64,000 bases of DNA from VRUE01 sp963817905. GTDB taxonomy: Bacteria; Actinomycetota; Thermoleophilia; Solirubrobacterales; 70-9. How positions within the stretch are numbered: position 1 is the stretch's first letter; every line of letters begins with the position of its first letter. Of this stretch, positions 31,944 to 39,627 are shown piece by piece. The stretch spans positions 1,488,001-1,552,000 of the forward strand of contig CAWFPS010000003.1 in assembly GCA_963817905.1 (NCBI GenBank). The letters run 5' to 3'. The translations under genes were made by a program, and so were the position numbers. Under the pieces are notes generated by a model, which saw only the letters and a program-made list of their open reading frames with translations, did no database searches and was not told the origin of the DNA.

Positions 31944-32459
31944 TCAGGCACCCAGCACCGTTACCGGCAGTGAGCCGGCTGGCTCGTAGGGCCAGCCGGC
32001 TTGCGCCGTTGCGTAGGCCCTGAACTGGAAGCGCACGCCGCGGCTGTCGTCGTCGGCGAAGCGGTAGGCGTAGCGAAAGCGCCCGCGCCGGTTTGTGCGC
32101 ACCGTGCGGAACTCGCTCCAGGGCGTCCCGGCGAGCCGGAACTGCAACTGCACCGCCTTACCGGTGTGCGGCAGTCGCACTCCGCCCGTCGCGACCCGGC
32201 CGCGGAAGACGACCGGCCGACCCCCGACCCTCGCCACCCTGGCCGAGACCCGCAGGGCGACGCGCCCGCGGACCGAGACGGCCAGGTTCCGCGTTCTCGC
32301 TCCCTGCGTGGTCGCGGTCGGCGCCACCTCGGCGACCACTTCACGGCTCGGGCCGGGGGTGAGCCGCAGGCCGAAGCGGCCACGGCCACTGGTTCTTGCC
32401 GTCGTGATCCGGTTGGCGGGCCCGCCCTCTGCGAAGCGCTCGATCACCCGCACCGGCAT
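31944..32459 (-). CDS. 3' fragment of frameshifted secreted beta-rich protein
   Basis: A 171-aa reading frame starting at an internal ATG (MPVRVIERFAEGGPANRITT). It continues upstream in the same frame as YGRGTWFGGRLLAGRHTPLAG, so the coding frame starts before this ATG and belongs to the preceding gene after a one-base shift. The sequence is beta-sandwich-like with repeats of GRFGLRLTPG and GRFRYAYRF type. No signal peptide of its own. It is probably the C-terminal part of the 502-aa protein encoded upstream, separated by an indel near 32555-32570. Confidence 0.6.
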   Translation of the reverse strand: MPVRVIERFAEGGPANRITTARTSGRGRFGLRLTPGPSREVVAEVAPTATTQGARTRNLAVSVRGRVALRVSARVARVGGRPVVFRGRVATGGVRLPHTGKAVQLQFRLAGTPWSEFRTVRTNRRGRFRYAYRFADDDSRGVRFQFRAYATAQAGWPYEPAGSLPVTVLGA

Positions 32460-33952
32460 GCCCGCCAGCGGCGTGTGGCGCCCGGCCAGGAGGCGACCGC
32501 CGAACCAGGTGCCGCGGCCGTAGCGGAGCAGTCTCGGCGCCGGCTCGTCACCAGCCTGGTCGCGACCTTGAGCGGGGCGCGCAGTCGCATCGCCGCGCCG
32601 CTCGCCCGCTCCAGGGTGGTTTCCGAGTTGCCGGCCTTGTCGTAGGCGATGGCGCGGAACTCGTACTCGCCCGCCGGATAGGCGCCGGAGTCCCAGCGGG
32701 CGCTCAGCGCGCCGCTCGAGCGCTCGCTCGGCAGCGGGGTGAAGCGCTCGCCCGAGCCGAGTGCCCGCACCGCGATCGAGCCGCGGGTGGTATCGAGGCC
32801 CGAGAGCAGGTCCGCCACCCGCACCGCGATCCGCTCGGGGTCCGACGGGTCCTGTGCGTTGGCGAAGGCGAGCGCCGGCGCCTCCCGGTCGATCCTCACC
32901 TGCGCCGTCGCGGGGGAGTGGTTGCGGTAGCCGTTGGAGAGGCCGCCGTCGTTGACGTTGCCCGCCGCGTCCCGGGCGTAGTAGGCGACGGTGTGGATGC
33001 CGGACGCGATCACGGTGGTCCTGACCGTGTCGCCCGCGGCGCTGGCCGGCGCGCCTCCGTCGACCCGGATCGCGGTGAGCGGGCCGTCGTTGCCGCTCGG
33101 TGCCATCCCCGACTCCGCGTCGCTGCCGCGAGCGGTCAGGTCCACCGGCTGGCTCGACCAGCCGGCCGGCACGCCCTCGATCACGACGTTCGGGTCGGTC
33201 TTGTCGACGTGGAGGACCGAGCTGCCCACCGTCGCCGAGGGCACGCCGGCCCCGGAGACGGCGACCGCGTGCACGTAGTCGGTGCCCTCTGGGAGCTCGC
33301 CCACGTAGGTCGAGTCTCCGTCAATGCCGCCCTGCAGGCCGGTCTCGACCGCGCTGCACGTCGACCCTGCGCAGGGATTGCCGACGGGCGACGAGTTGAC
33401 CGATATCGCGTAGCCAAGGATCCCCGAGAGCGGCTGCGGGCCGTCCGGATGACTGAGGTGGATCGCGAGGGGGAAGGCGGTGCGGCCGATCCAGCCGGGC
33501 CGCGGCAGCGGCTCGACCACGGCCGGGTGGGAGTTGTCGAAGCGCAGCGTCGCGCTCGCCGCGGGGCCGCTGGCGCCACTGCCGTCCTCGAGCCAGACCT
33601 CCGCCGTGTAGGCGCCCGGGGTGTCGCCGGCCCAGACCGGGTCGATCGAGGTTGCCGTCCAGGGCAGCACCTTGGCGAGGAGGACGTTGCCGTCCGGGCT
33701 GAGCACGCGGTAGTGGACCGCGGCGATCGAGCCCGGCGGGTTGGTCCAGTACAGGGCAAAACGCTTCCCGGCACGCCAGCTCTCCTCGCCGCCGCCGACG
33801 CGCAGGCCGACGGGCTGCAGCGGCGCGGCGGCGGCCGGCGGAGGGAATAGCAGCGCCAGGGTTAAGGAGAGCAACCCGACGGCCGAGGTGATACGTCTCT
33901 TGGCCATCGGCGGGGTGCGGGACGTTGCACCCGCCCCGGGCGGGGCGATCAC
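32444..33952 (-). CDS. Secreted Ig-like repeat protein, frameshifted at its 3' end
   Basis: A 502-aa product starting GTG 33952 inside the stop of the sigma/anti-sigma gene (GTGA). A signal peptide begins at MAKRRITSAVGLLSLTLALL and cleaves near AAAAPL. The body is Ig-like/beta-sandwich modules with HTVAYYARDAAGNV and YEFRAIAYDKAGNS motifs. From about LKVATRLVT the frame gives an arginine- and cysteine-rich tail of poor quality, while the -1 frame continues sensibly into the downstream 171-aa frame. One missing or extra base (real or sequencing error) explains this; no slippery heptamer supports programmed frameshifting. Confidence 0.7.
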   Translation of the reverse strand: MIAPPGAGATSRTPPMAKRRITSAVGLLSLTLALLFPPPAAAAPLQPVGLRVGGGEESWRAGKRFALYWTNPPGSIAAVHYRVLSPDGNVLLAKVLPWTATSIDPVWAGDTPGAYTAEVWLEDGSGASGPAASATLRFDNSHPAVVEPLPRPGWIGRTAFPLAIHLSHPDGPQPLSGILGYAISVNSSPVGNPCAGSTCSAVETGLQGGIDGDSTYVGELPEGTDYVHAVAVSGAGVPSATVGSSVLHVDKTDPNVVIEGVPAGWSSQPVDLTARGSDAESGMAPSGNDGPLTAIRVDGGAPASAAGDTVRTTVIASGIHTVAYYARDAAGNVNDGGLSNGYRNHSPATAQVRIDREAPALAFANAQDPSDPERIAVRVADLLSGLDTTRGSIAVRALGSGERFTPLPSERSSGALSARWDSGAYPAGEYEFRAIAYDKAGNSETTLERASGAAMRLRAPLKVATRLVTSRRRDCSATAAAPGSAVASWPGATRRWRACRCG

Positions 33953-35205
33953 GGGCCGAACTCCCCGGCCGCGCTGCCGCTTGTGCTCGACTCGGCTGGC
34001 GCTTCGGCGCCGCTCGCCGCTTCCGCGACGGGTGGTGGCGGCGGCGGGGCTTCGTATTCGGTCGCACCCACCGCTGCCGCGCTCGGTTCGCTGTTCGCCT
34101 GTCGCGACTTTTCGGGCGCAGAGGGCTTGGGTTCCGGGGTCGTTGCCTCCACCGGCGCCGGCTGGTATTCGACCCCTTCGCTTGCGTCCGGCCCGGCCTG
34201 CTCCGCGGCGGGACGGACGATCGCCGGCTTCTCGGTGCGTTCGGGCACCAGGACCGGCGCCGGCAGGACGCCGGTCGCGACGCAGGCCGCGGCGCCGCCG
34301 GCCGCGCCGGCGCAGAGGGTGAGGAGCTTGGCGAGCGCGGCCATGCCGGCGCCGCGGGAGCCGCCCGCCGCGGCGAGGGGCGTCGCCACCGATTCGCCCC
34401 CGCCGGCTCCCGGTAGGCGTGCGGCCAGGCCGGTGGCGAGATCGTGGACGCGACCGAGCAGCGAGCGCGAGGGAGGAAGCAGCGGCAGCAGGGCGGCCGC
34501 GATCCGCGGCGCCGAGCGGTAGCTACGCATCGTCGCCCGGCAGCGGCTGCAGGCACGCAGGTGCTCGCGCACCGCCGTCGCCTCGCCCGGCCTCGCCTCG
34601 CCATCGCAGAAAGCGGAAAGCAGCGGTTGCAGCGTGCGGCAGCGACTGCCGTCCTCGCTGCCGGCGACGAAGCTGCGAAAGCGTGCCCGCCCCTCGGCGA
34701 GGACGCGGTTGACCTTGGTCTGGCTAAAGCCCGTCATCTCGCCGATCTCGGCGTAGGAGTAGCCCTCGGCGAGCAGGCCGAGGGCGCGCAACTCGGCCGG
34801 CTTCAGCGTTCGCAGCGCCTCACGGCTGCGGGCGACCTCCTCGCGGCGCTCGACCTGCTCGGCGGGGCCGGCCCCGCCGGCTGGGATCCGCGCCGTCGCA
34901 TCCTCGGCCGTCCGCGGGCGCCGCGGTTGGCGGCCGAGCAGCTTCTCCCTGCCCTGCCGCACCGCCAATGCCTCGTGCTTGGTCACGGTCTGGGTCCAGC
35001 GGATCAGCTCCGCTAAGTCCGTGGTCGGCGCCTTTGTCAGGGCGATCTCGAGCGCCCGCTGGTAGGCGTCCTCAGCGTCCTCGGGGGAGATCGAGAAGCG
35101 CATCGCGGTCCGCTTCAGCGTGCTCTCGTAGCGCCTGATCATCTCCACCGCGGCGCGCTTGCGAGCCGCGTCGCTCGTCCCCACTGCCTTGGTTCCCTGG
35201 CTCAT
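33949..35205 (-). CDS. ECF sigma factor fused to a membrane anti-sigma domain
   Basis: A 418-aa fusion. Residues 20-90 are sigma region 2 (ISPEDAEDAYQRALEIAL, LIRWTQTVTKHEAL), 125-185 sigma region 4 (LGLLAEGYSYAEIGEMTGFSQ helix-turn-helix), and about 200-240 a zinc anti-sigma motif with HxxxCxxC (HLRACSRC). One membrane segment follows near 290-315 (ALAKLLTLCAGAAGGAAACV), then a Pro/Ala/Glu-rich extracytoplasmic tail. So sensor, inhibitor and sigma factor are one chain anchored in the membrane; release would need proteolysis or a conformational change. It is in an operon with the secreted protein gene. Confidence 0.87.
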   Translation of the reverse strand: MSQGTKAVGTSDAARKRAAVEMIRRYESTLKRTAMRFSISPEDAEDAYQRALEIALTKAPTTDLAELIRWTQTVTKHEALAVRQGREKLLGRQPRRPRTAEDATARIPAGGAGPAEQVERREEVARSREALRTLKPAELRALGLLAEGYSYAEIGEMTGFSQTKVNRVLAEGRARFRSFVAGSEDGSRCRTLQPLLSAFCDGEARPGEATAVREHLRACSRCRATMRSYRSAPRIAAALLPLLPPSRSLLGRVHDLATGLAARLPGAGGGESVATPLAAAGGSRGAGMAALAKLLTLCAGAAGGAAACVATGVLPAPVLVPERTEKPAIVRPAAEQAGPDASEGVEYQPAPVEATTPEPKPSAPEKSRQANSEPSAAAVGATEYEAPPPPPPVAEAASGAEAPAESSTSGSAAGEFGP

Positions 35206-35420
35206 CCCCCGCCGAGCTCCCCCGTGCCCGCTGAATTGGTCGTCCCGAACATGGCAACCGAAAGCTCCCAGCCGACGAAACTCGCCCCCCTTCTGGACGA
35301 TTGACCGAATCCCTCATTCGCAATTTGCGACATTCCCCGGGGCGTGCCTGACTTTTACCTTCCATATGGACGCATAAGCTCAGGCACGTCCCTGGGGCGG
35401 GGTGGATAGCATCAGCGGCG

Positions 35421-37841
35421 ATGAGTACCTGTGTGGTCACCGGCGGCGCCGGCTTCCTCGGCTCCCATCTCTGCGAGCACCTGCTCGGCGAGGGGCACCG
35501 GGTGATCTGCATCGACAACCTCGAGACCGGCTCGCTGCAGAACATCGAGCACATCCGCGACCCGGCCTTCGAGTTCCGCCACATCGACATCATCGAGTAC
35601 GTCGACATCCCCGAGGACGTCGACTTCGTCTACCACCTCGCCTCGCCGGCCAGCCCGATCGACTACCTGCGGCTGCCGCTGCACACGCTCAAGGTCGGCT
35701 CGCATGGCACCCACCACATGCTCGGCGTCGCCAAGTTCAAGCGCGCCCGCTTCCTGATCGCCTCGACCAGCGAGGTCTACGGCGACCCCCAGGTCCACCC
35801 CCAGACCGAGGATTACTGGGGCCACGTCAACCCAATCGGCCCGCGCGGCGTCTACGACGAGGCCAAGCGCTACGCCGAGGCGATGACGATGGCCTACCAC
35901 CGCCAGCAGGGCGTCGACACCTCGATCGTCCGCATCTTCAACTCCGTGCTGGCCGACGAGCAGATCCTTTTCGACGACGGCCGCGAACTGCAACGTTGTA
36001 CGGCGGAAGAGCTGGCAGCCCGGCTAAGCAGCTACGTCAGCCCTGCCTCCTACGCGAGGGCCGCATCAGGTCCGGCCGGCTCCGGAGTCGTTGTCCTTGA
36101 CCGGGAGGCGACCCCCGCCGTCGATTTCCCGGTGGATGGGTTCTCAGTTCCCTCGTTCGCCGAGGGGGGGCGAATGACCGCGGCTGAACCGAGCGGGTTC
36201 ATCGGTCACCCGACGGAGCAGCGGTGCTTCGAGGTGACTACTCGATACGGCCGGTCTGTGAAGGTGACGGGAGACCATTCTCTGTTCGTCGAGGGTGCCG
36301 ATGGCGAGCCGGTTGCCAAGCCGGTCAACGATCTCGAGATCGGCGACCGGATCGCCCTCATGGCTCGGGTCGAGGTTCCGGAGCGTGACCGCACCCTCGT
36401 CTCGATGATCGAGGTGTGGCGCTGGGCCGAAAACGACTCCGCCGACCTCTACGTCGAATACCCGGGCCTGGGCGAGAAGGTCTGGGAGCGCCGCTTCGAC
36501 GCCTTCGGACTTCTGGCCAGGCTGAAGCCAGGTGAGGGCCGTGTCTGGCGTAACTCAATTTGGTCGCGGATCATCCGCATGCGCGACACGGACCGCGTGA
36601 CGCTGCCGGTGCTCTGGCGTTTGGGTGAGCCGATCCCCGAGGGGGCGCGGGTGCGGATGAGGACCGCCGGGGGCGGGGTCACGATGCCGGCCCAGGTGGA
36701 GATCACCGACGAGTTGCTCTGGCTCTTGGGCCTCTACGTAGCCGAGGGTTGCATGCATGAGAAGGGCAAGAACGCCTTCCTCACGATCAGCGGCGAGCCT
36801 GAGCTGCTGGAACGGGCGGCCGGCGCAATCGAGCGGTCCTTCGGTCTGCACGTCACCTGGGGCAAAGCCAGCGAGGACAGGGCGGCTTCGATCTTCATTC
36901 ACTCCAAGCTGCTCCTTCGACTCTTCGATTTCCTCGGGCTCGACCACAACCGCAAGCGCATTCCCGGATGGATCCTCGGCCTGCCGCTAAGTCGCCTGAA
37001 GTGGTTCATCGAGGGTTATCGAGAGGGTGACGGAGTTCACTCGGGCAAGAAGCTGACGGAGGCAACTCGACACGAGTTCTCGACCGTCCACGAGGAGCTG
37101 AAGGATGATTTGATCGTTGCGTTTGCAAGGTATGGCTTGATTCCCAGCGTGGGGCGCTACACAACGACACTCAGGCAGCGCACGGGCGATCGGGAATACC
37201 CGTTTTGGCGCCTGACCTTGGAGGGTGTTTCCCCGTGGGCTCCGCTTGAGTGGGACGCGGGCGTAACGCAGAAGCTCCGATCTCGGCGCCACGGGGATCT
37301 TGTTTGGGTTCCCGTGAAAAAGATCGAGGAAGTGCCGGCGACCGAGCTGGTCTTCGATTTCTCTGTGCCTGGGCTTGAAAACTTTTGGGCCGGAACCGGC
37401 ATCGCAGCAAAGAACACCTACGGCCCGCGGATGCGCGCCCACGACGGGCGGGCGATCCCAACCTTCCTGCGCCAGGCGCTGGAGGACCGGCCGCTGACCG
37501 TCTTCGGCGAGGGCGACCAGACGCGCAGCTTCTGTTACGTCGACGACCTGATCCGCGGCATCGTCGCCCTTGCCGAGTCCGACCAGCACCTGCCGGTCAA
37601 CATCGGCAACCCCAACGAGTTCACCCTGCTGGAACTGGCGAAAACAGTGATCGAGGTGACCGAGTCCCGCTCGGAGATCGTCTTCGAGCCCCTCCCCACC
37701 GATGATCCGCAACAACGCCGCCCCGACATCGGCCGCGCTCGGGATCTACTCGGCTGGGAACCGACGGTTGAGCTCAGAGACGGCTTGCGGATGACGATCG
37801 AGAAGTCGGGCGTCGAGCGCCTGGCCGGCGCCTCAGACTGA
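35421..37841 (+). CDS. UDP-glucuronate decarboxylase (UXS-type) interrupted by an intein
   Basis: An 806-codon gene. The extein (residues 1-174 plus 666-806, 315 aa when spliced) is an extended SDR: VTGGAGFLGSHLCEHLL, HLASPASPIDY, STSEVYGDPQVHPQTEDYWG, YDEAKRYAEA (Tyr/Lys pair), RIFN/TYGPRM, RSFCYVDDLI and RRPDIGRARDLLGWEP, all typical of UXS, which makes UDP-xylose from UDP-glucuronate. The intein (175-665) splits the very conserved RIFN-TYGPRM motif. ATG 35421 is preceded by GCGGCG with no clear Shine-Dalgarno. The enzyme can act only after splicing. Confidence 0.93.
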   Translation: MSTCVVTGGAGFLGSHLCEHLLGEGHRVICIDNLETGSLQNIEHIRDPAFEFRHIDIIEYVDIPEDVDFVYHLASPASPIDYLRLPLHTLKVGSHGTHHMLGVAKFKRARFLIASTSEVYGDPQVHPQTEDYWGHVNPIGPRGVYDEAKRYAEAMTMAYHRQQGVDTSIVRIFNSVLADEQILFDDGRELQRCTAEELAARLSSYVSPASYARAASGPAGSGVVVLDREATPAVDFPVDGFSVPSFAEGGRMTAAEPSGFIGHPTEQRCFEVTTRYGRSVKVTGDHSLFVEGADGEPVAKPVNDLEIGDRIALMARVEVPERDRTLVSMIEVWRWAENDSADLYVEYPGLGEKVWERRFDAFGLLARLKPGEGRVWRNSIWSRIIRMRDTDRVTLPVLWRLGEPIPEGARVRMRTAGGGVTMPAQVEITDELLWLLGLYVAEGCMHEKGKNAFLTISGEPELLERAAGAIERSFGLHVTWGKASEDRAASIFIHSKLLLRLFDFLGLDHNRKRIPGWILGLPLSRLKWFIEGYREGDGVHSGKKLTEATRHEFSTVHEELKDDLIVAFARYGLIPSVGRYTTTLRQRTGDREYPFWRLTLEGVSPWAPLEWDAGVTQKLRSRRHGDLVWVPVKKIEEVPATELVFDFSVPGLENFWAGTGIAAKNTYGPRMRAHDGRAIPTFLRQALEDRPLTVFGEGDQTRSFCYVDDLIRGIVALAESDQHLPVNIGNPNEFTLLELAKTVIEVTESRSEIVFEPLPTDDPQQRRPDIGRARDLLGWEPTVELRDGLRMTIEKSGVERLAGASD
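35943..37415 (+). other. Intein with LAGLIDADG homing endonuclease (491 aa)
   Basis: Starts with Ser (SVLADEQILFDDG, block A), has block B GRSVKVTGDHSLFVEG, an endonuclease with two dodecapeptide motifs (LLWLLGLYVAEG and LKWFIEGYREGDG), block F VFDFSVPGLENFWAGTG, and ends AAKN before extein Thr666. The penultimate residue is Lys where most inteins have His, so asparagine cyclisation must be helped by another residue or be slow. The region is visibly lower in G+C than the extein, with codons unlike its host gene, which points to horizontal gain. Confidence 0.9.
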
Positions 37842-37849
37842 GCGCTGGG

Positions 37850-37916
37850 GTCGGCGGGCGAGGGTCCGCCAAACGCGCTTCGCGCTTGAGTGTTTGGCGG
37901 ACCCTCGCCCGCCGAC
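37850..37916. repeat. Perfect 25-bp inverted repeat, 17-nt loop
   Basis: 37850-37874 and 37892-37916 are exact complements (arm starts GTCGGCGGGCGAGGGTCC). Loop GCGCTTCGCGCTTGAGT contains, on the complement, GCGCGAAGCGC, related to the loop core at 180-318 and 9578-9645. It lies between two convergent genes (stops at 37841 and 37965), so a bidirectional terminator is possible. Confidence 0.9.
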
Positions 37917-37964
37917 GCTCGTACTCCAGGGGCGCCGGCCAACCGCGGGCCGCCGAAGCTTGAG

Positions 37965-39347
37965 TCAGGCCGGGACCGGAACGCTGTCCGGAGCCGCCAC
38001 GTCGGCTGTCCGGTAGAAGGCCAGTGAGGTGGGGACGTTGGTCAGTTCGTTGCGCATTGCGTTGAAGGTCCGCATTGCCGCCGTCTCGGTGGGCCAGCCG
38101 TAACGGGCGAGGAGTGCTTCTGAGCCCTGCTCGTCGGGGGCCGCCACGGTCGAGTCGGTGAGGGCGCTGGCGAGGGCTGCCATGCCGCGGCAGAAGTCCT
38201 CCTCGTTCCACTTGATCCGGCCGCGCTCGTCGATCTCGACGAAGCCGTTCTCGGCGAGGAAGCTGAGTTCGACGTAGGCGGCGCCGGGGTCGCCGTAGTA
38301 CTTGGGCCCGCGGCGCAGGTAGTGGAGCAGCTCGGCGATGTGAGTCGCGGCCATCTCGAGCCGGGTAGCGCCGGTGATCGAGCGCCAGGGCTCGGAGATC
38401 GTCATCAGAAAGCCGTAGACGTCGGCGATCGCCTCCTGCAGCGCCATGAACGGCTCAATCCCGAGCGTCTCCATCCAGCTGTCGTAGGAGGTCTCCGGGA
38501 CGACCACGTTGTGGCCGTGGTCGTGGCCGCGGATCCAGGGCATCAGGGTCGTCTCCACCGGCACGCCGGCCGCGCGCATCGGGCCCTCGAGCAGCTCTTC
38601 GGCGAGCGGGATCGTGATCGTCGAGTAGCGCGCCAGGTGAACGTTGCGCATGTAGAGGGTGCGCTGTTCCTGGATCGGCAGGCCGTCGACCCATTCGTCC
38701 TCGGGCATGAAGTAGGCGAAGTGCTTGGGGTGCCCGGCCGCCTCGCCCGCTGAGAGCAGCAGGTTGGTGACATTCATCGGCAGCTTGAAGGGGACGTTCA
38801 TCCCGCTGGCGCCGATCTCGGCTTCGACCGCCGCCAGGGCGGGCTCCAGCGAGTCGTCGAGCCGGTCCAGGATCTCCTGCTGGCGCTCGTCGCGGGCGGC
38901 GGCGAGAAAGGAGTGCAGGCCGACGCGGGTCTTCATCCGCCAGGTGCAGAGCGGCCCGCAGACGACCTCCAGCGCGGGGGGCGGACCGCTGCGGGCGATC
39001 TCCAGGGTCATCTCGCGGTGCTCGATGCCGCCGGCCAGCCCCTTGGCGCGCAGGCGGACTGCCTCGGCGCTGTCGGGATCGAGCAGGTCGGCCAGCTCGC
39101 GCATGCATTCCGCCATCTCGCCGCGCAGGACCGAGGCGGCGTTCTCGGAGACCGCCTCGCCCTCGGCGCTCTGCAGGCTGCGCAGCGCGTCACTCTGGGC
39201 GGCGAGCTTGAGCAGCAACGGCATTGCCTCCGCCGGGTTGGACGGCGGCTCGCCGTCGAGCCGAATATGGCCGACGCCGTGCTGGTCTTCGATCGGCCAA
39301 AACGGCGGCAGTAGCTGCGGAGCCCTGCGACTGGCCAGCTGCGACAT
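37965..39347 (-). CDS. Uncharacterised protein with HDHGH and EAIAD motifs (possible metalloprotease)
   Basis: A 460-aa soluble protein starting ATG 39347 after a strong AAGGGAAAGGGAG site. RGHDHGHNVVVPETS at about residue 275 and, about 30 residues later, FMALQEAIADVYGFL form a His-rich motif plus a downstream Glu/Asp pair, resembling a zinc site of HExxGH/E-AD type peptidases and of uncharacterised actinobacterial families. Helix-rich throughout (EMAECMRELADLLDPDS). I do not recognise the family with certainty. It converges with the UXS gene and diverges from the mutase gene. Confidence 0.6.
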   Translation of the reverse strand: MSQLASRRAPQLLPPFWPIEDQHGVGHIRLDGEPPSNPAEAMPLLLKLAAQSDALRSLQSAEGEAVSENAASVLRGEMAECMRELADLLDPDSAEAVRLRAKGLAGGIEHREMTLEIARSGPPPALEVVCGPLCTWRMKTRVGLHSFLAAARDERQQEILDRLDDSLEPALAAVEAEIGASGMNVPFKLPMNVTNLLLSAGEAAGHPKHFAYFMPEDEWVDGLPIQEQRTLYMRNVHLARYSTITIPLAEELLEGPMRAAGVPVETTLMPWIRGHDHGHNVVVPETSYDSWMETLGIEPFMALQEAIADVYGFLMTISEPWRSITGATRLEMAATHIAELLHYLRRGPKYYGDPGAAYVELSFLAENGFVEIDERGRIKWNEEDFCRGMAALASALTDSTVAAPDEQGSEALLARYGWPTETAAMRTFNAMRNELTNVPTSLAFYRTADVAAPDSVPVPA

Positions 39348-39541
39348 CTCCCTTTCCCTTCCCCTCCTGCATGGCCCGGCGCCATGCGCGCTTGAGTCCA
39401 CGTATCCGGATACGACACAAACGCCTATCCGGTACGGCCGAAGGTACAGAAGGGAACATGCAGATGCAAGCAAATCGCTCAGATGTCTTAGATCGAATCT
39501 ACCGAAAGGAAGAGGCCGGGCCCGCAAGCCGGCCCGCAATG

Positions 39542-39588
39542 TTCCGGTGCGCCTTTTACGGCCTATAACCACAAAAAGCGCACCGGAA
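39542..39588. repeat. 47-bp palindrome, copy 2, in methylmalonyl-CoA mutase leader
   Basis: Left arm TTCCGGTGCGCCTTTTACGG (39542-39561) and right arm CCACAAAAAGCGCACCGGAA (39569-39588), 17 of 20 complementary. The right arm matches the arm of the copy at 5157-5203 at 19 of 20 positions. A second small hairpin (GGCCGC...GCGGCC, 39589-39611) follows. The ATG of the mutase is 40 bp downstream. The rest of 39348-39627 holds only promoter-like A+T-rich sequence (CTTATCCGGATA-type) and no gene. Confidence 0.85.
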
Positions 39589-39627
39589 GGCCGCATTAAG
39601 GCGCGGCGGCCCCATATCCTCTTACCA

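Noticed and set aside
32550..32575. Programmed -1 ribosomal frameshift in the secreted Ig-like gene
   Set aside because: No slippery heptamer and no suitable downstream structure are visible; an indel is simpler.
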